Source of the DNA: Deltaproteobacteria bacterium HGW-Deltaproteobacteria-12
GTDB lineage: Bacteria > Desulfobacterota > Syntrophia > Syntrophales > Smithellaceae
Reading direction: 5' to 3'
Assembly (NCBI GenBank): GCA_002840565.1
Contig: PHBK01000003.1
Location: 111,493 to 175,492, forward strand
DNA: 64,000 nt
Made by a program: the position numbers and the translations under genes. Positions 63,004 through 64,000 of the stretch are shown here, piece by piece; the stretch's first letter is position 1, and every line of letters starts with the position of its first letter. The notes beneath the pieces are model-generated. The model had not been told where the DNA came from, did no database searches, and worked only from the letters and a program-made list of their open reading frames with translations.

Positions 63004-63032
63004 ATAAAAGCACAAGGTTCGTTTCCTGTCAA
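63004..63032 (-). promoter_or_regulatory. Sigma-70 promoter of the dapA-upstream RNA
   Basis: On the minus strand TTGACA (63027-63032), 17 nt, TTTTAT (63004-63009): consensus -35, 4 of 6 at -10. Start expected near 62997. Confidence 0.7.
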
Positions 63033-63242
63033 TGCGTTTTTGCTGATGTTTTATTGCCGTCCACTGATTATTTCTCCTTCACATAAGTTCGGCCTGCATA
63101 CAGCATGCAATATTTGACGGCTGACGAAAGAGTATTGCATGCAGGATAAATTGAGAGTATATTCGGGCATCTTTTTCATAACCTTATTACTAGGAAAAGC
63201 TTTTTAGAAAAAGTGCCCCGATAAAAAAACGCTCGCAGTTAT

Positions 63243-63698
63243 ATGACAAAAATACTGATCATCTATCATTCCCAGACCGGCCATACCCGGCAAATGGCGC
63301 AGGCTGTTGCCGAAGGGGCTATGGCCATCGAAAACACGGAAGTCATTTTAAAGAAAGCCGGAGCGGCAACGCTTGCCGAACTGTTGGCCTGCGACGGTCT
63401 GGCCATCGGCACTCCGGAAAATTTCGGTTACATGTCCGGCATGATTAAGGATTTTTTTGACCGCACTTATAACGAGGCACAGGACAAAGTTTTTCGCAAA
63501 CCGTATGTAGTTTTCATCAGCGCCGGCAATGACGGCACCGGCGCACTGCGCGCCATCGAGCGCATCGCTTCGGGCTACAAATTCAAGAACGTTTTCACTC
63601 CTGTTCTTGCCCAGGGGGAAATAACCGCGGAAATTCTTGAAAAATGCCGTGAACTGGGCGGGACATTGGCCGGCGGGTGCGCAATGGGAATATATTGA
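63243..63698 (+). CDS. Flavodoxin-like FMN protein
   Basis: 151 residues. IIYHSQTGHTRQMAQAVAEGA is the FMN phosphate loop, GTPENFGYMSGMIKDFFDRTY the second flavin loop, as in flavodoxin/WrbA-type reductases. It should carry electrons or reduce quinones. The SD is weak. The last residues include GGCAMGIY. Confidence 0.82.
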   Translation: MTKILIIYHSQTGHTRQMAQAVAEGAMAIENTEVILKKAGAATLAELLACDGLAIGTPENFGYMSGMIKDFFDRTYNEAQDKVFRKPYVVFISAGNDGTGALRAIERIASGYKFKNVFTPVLAQGEITAEILEKCRELGGTLAGGCAMGIY

Positions 63699-63781
63699 TG
63701 ACATAGAGGCGGAAGGCCGAAGACTGAAGACTGAAGGTACAAGGATAAAGGCGAAAGGAATAACGCAAAGTTATTTAAGCG
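63699..63781. repeat. Low-complexity intergenic repeats, second site
   Basis: GAAGACTGAAGACTGAAGG-type purine-rich repeats with AAGGTACAAGG at 63734-63744, the same 11-mer as the reverse strand of 16869-16879. Confidence 0.5.
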
Positions 63782-64000
63782 ATGAAAACACAGCATAAAG
63801 ATGAAATTTGCCGTTGTCCCTGGGTTGATTTGACTAAACCCGACTACATTGAATATCACGATAAAGAATGGGGCGTTCCGGTTTATGATGACAGGTTGAT
63901 ATTTGAATTCCTGTCTCTGGAATCCGCCCAGGCCGGATTGAGCTGGTACACTGTTCTAAAAAAGAGAGAGAATTACCGGATCGCCTTTAACAACTTTGAA
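63782..64000 (+). CDS. tag: DNA-3-methyladenine glycosylase I, 5' part
   Basis: The first 73 codons; the rest is beyond the window. ICRCPWV (zinc Cys), YHDKEWGVPVYDD (zinc His), FLSLESAQAGLSWYTVLKKRENYRIAF are diagnostic for Tag, which removes 3-methyladenine from DNA. It has no clear SD. Confidence 0.93.
   Translation, partial: MKTQHKDEICRCPWVDLTKPDYIEYHDKEWGVPVYDDRLIFEFLSLESAQAGLSWYTVLKKRENYRIAFNNFE

Larger units (their letters stand above)
62760..63242. other. Gap upstream of dapA holding an RNA locus
   Basis: 483 bases without a protein gene. It holds, on the minus strand, a sigma-70 promoter (63004-63032), a structured transcript (62824-62997) and its terminator (62824-62855). The rest (63033-63242) shows nothing convincing. 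Confidence 0.6.

Noticed and set aside
1..64000. CRISPR arrays, tRNA and rRNA genes
   Set aside because: None seen: no regularly spaced repeats and no tRNA or rRNA signature sequences in intergenic DNA.

Overview
The window looks like chromosomal DNA of a strictly anaerobic Gram-negative bacterium, most likely a Desulfobacterota/Syntrophia-type deltaproteobacterium. This is an inference from gene content: an orange-protein (ORP)-like cluster of MinD/Mrp ATPases and NifX-like proteins, sigma-54 activators and promoters, Tat-exported redox proteins, a type III glutamine synthetase, a pyruvoyl arginine decarboxylase and selenocysteine use. No rRNA, tRNA or CRISPR array was seen. Genes are dense and mostly have clear Shine-Dalgarno (SD) sites.

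Layout. 1-280: the tail of an IS630-type transposase. 644-5841: Tat-exported flavoprotein, Crp/Fnr regulator, a thioredoxin operon that includes a probable 53-residue membrane selenoprotein (TGA at 3531-3533), and a Tat ferredoxin/cytochrome b pair without a catalytic subunit. 5968-12429: a MacB-like ABC exporter with a LolA-like protein and an outer-membrane barrel, a chromate-type transporter and a MoaE-like protein. 12453-16784 (minus): rhodanese, a selenocysteine peroxiredoxin (TGA at 14006-14008), a DUF1858-type protein, a CoA-disulfide-reductase/rhodanese fusion and a thioesterase. 16885-30659 (minus, interrupted by AT-rich plus-strand moaA): the ORP-like cluster, with four NifX-like proteins, Mrp, two ferredoxin-containing MinD ATPases, two IscU/NifU-like scaffolds, radical SAM, methyltransferase, FmdB, TrmO, PvlArgDC, DUF5320, a sigma-54 activator and DUF134. 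A near-perfect sigma-54 promoter (26448-26465) heads its long operon.

30927-34791: M19 dipeptidase, small proteins and a CoA-transferase/GNAT fusion. 34896-52891: a glutamine hub. purF, carB, guaA, carA, glnA and glnN lie on the minus strand and gltBD on the plus strand, so every enzyme makes or spends glutamine nitrogen; both sides of the glnN/gltB gap carry sigma-54-type promoters. 53048-64000: DsrE-like protein, lytic transglycosylase, cyclophilin-FKBP fusion, NifA-like activator, DUF819 transporter, lipoprotein flavoenzyme, dapA preceded by an unassigned structured RNA, a flavodoxin-like protein and the 5' part of tag.

The main novelty candidates are the tiny membrane selenoprotein in the thioredoxin operon, the peroxiredoxin with Sec and no resolving Cys, the enlarged ORP-like cluster, and the RNA upstream of dapA. 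Both Sec codons are followed, after the same 11 nt, by a perfect 6-bp hairpin, the geometry of bacterial SECIS elements. All of this was read by eye; no database search or folding program was run.
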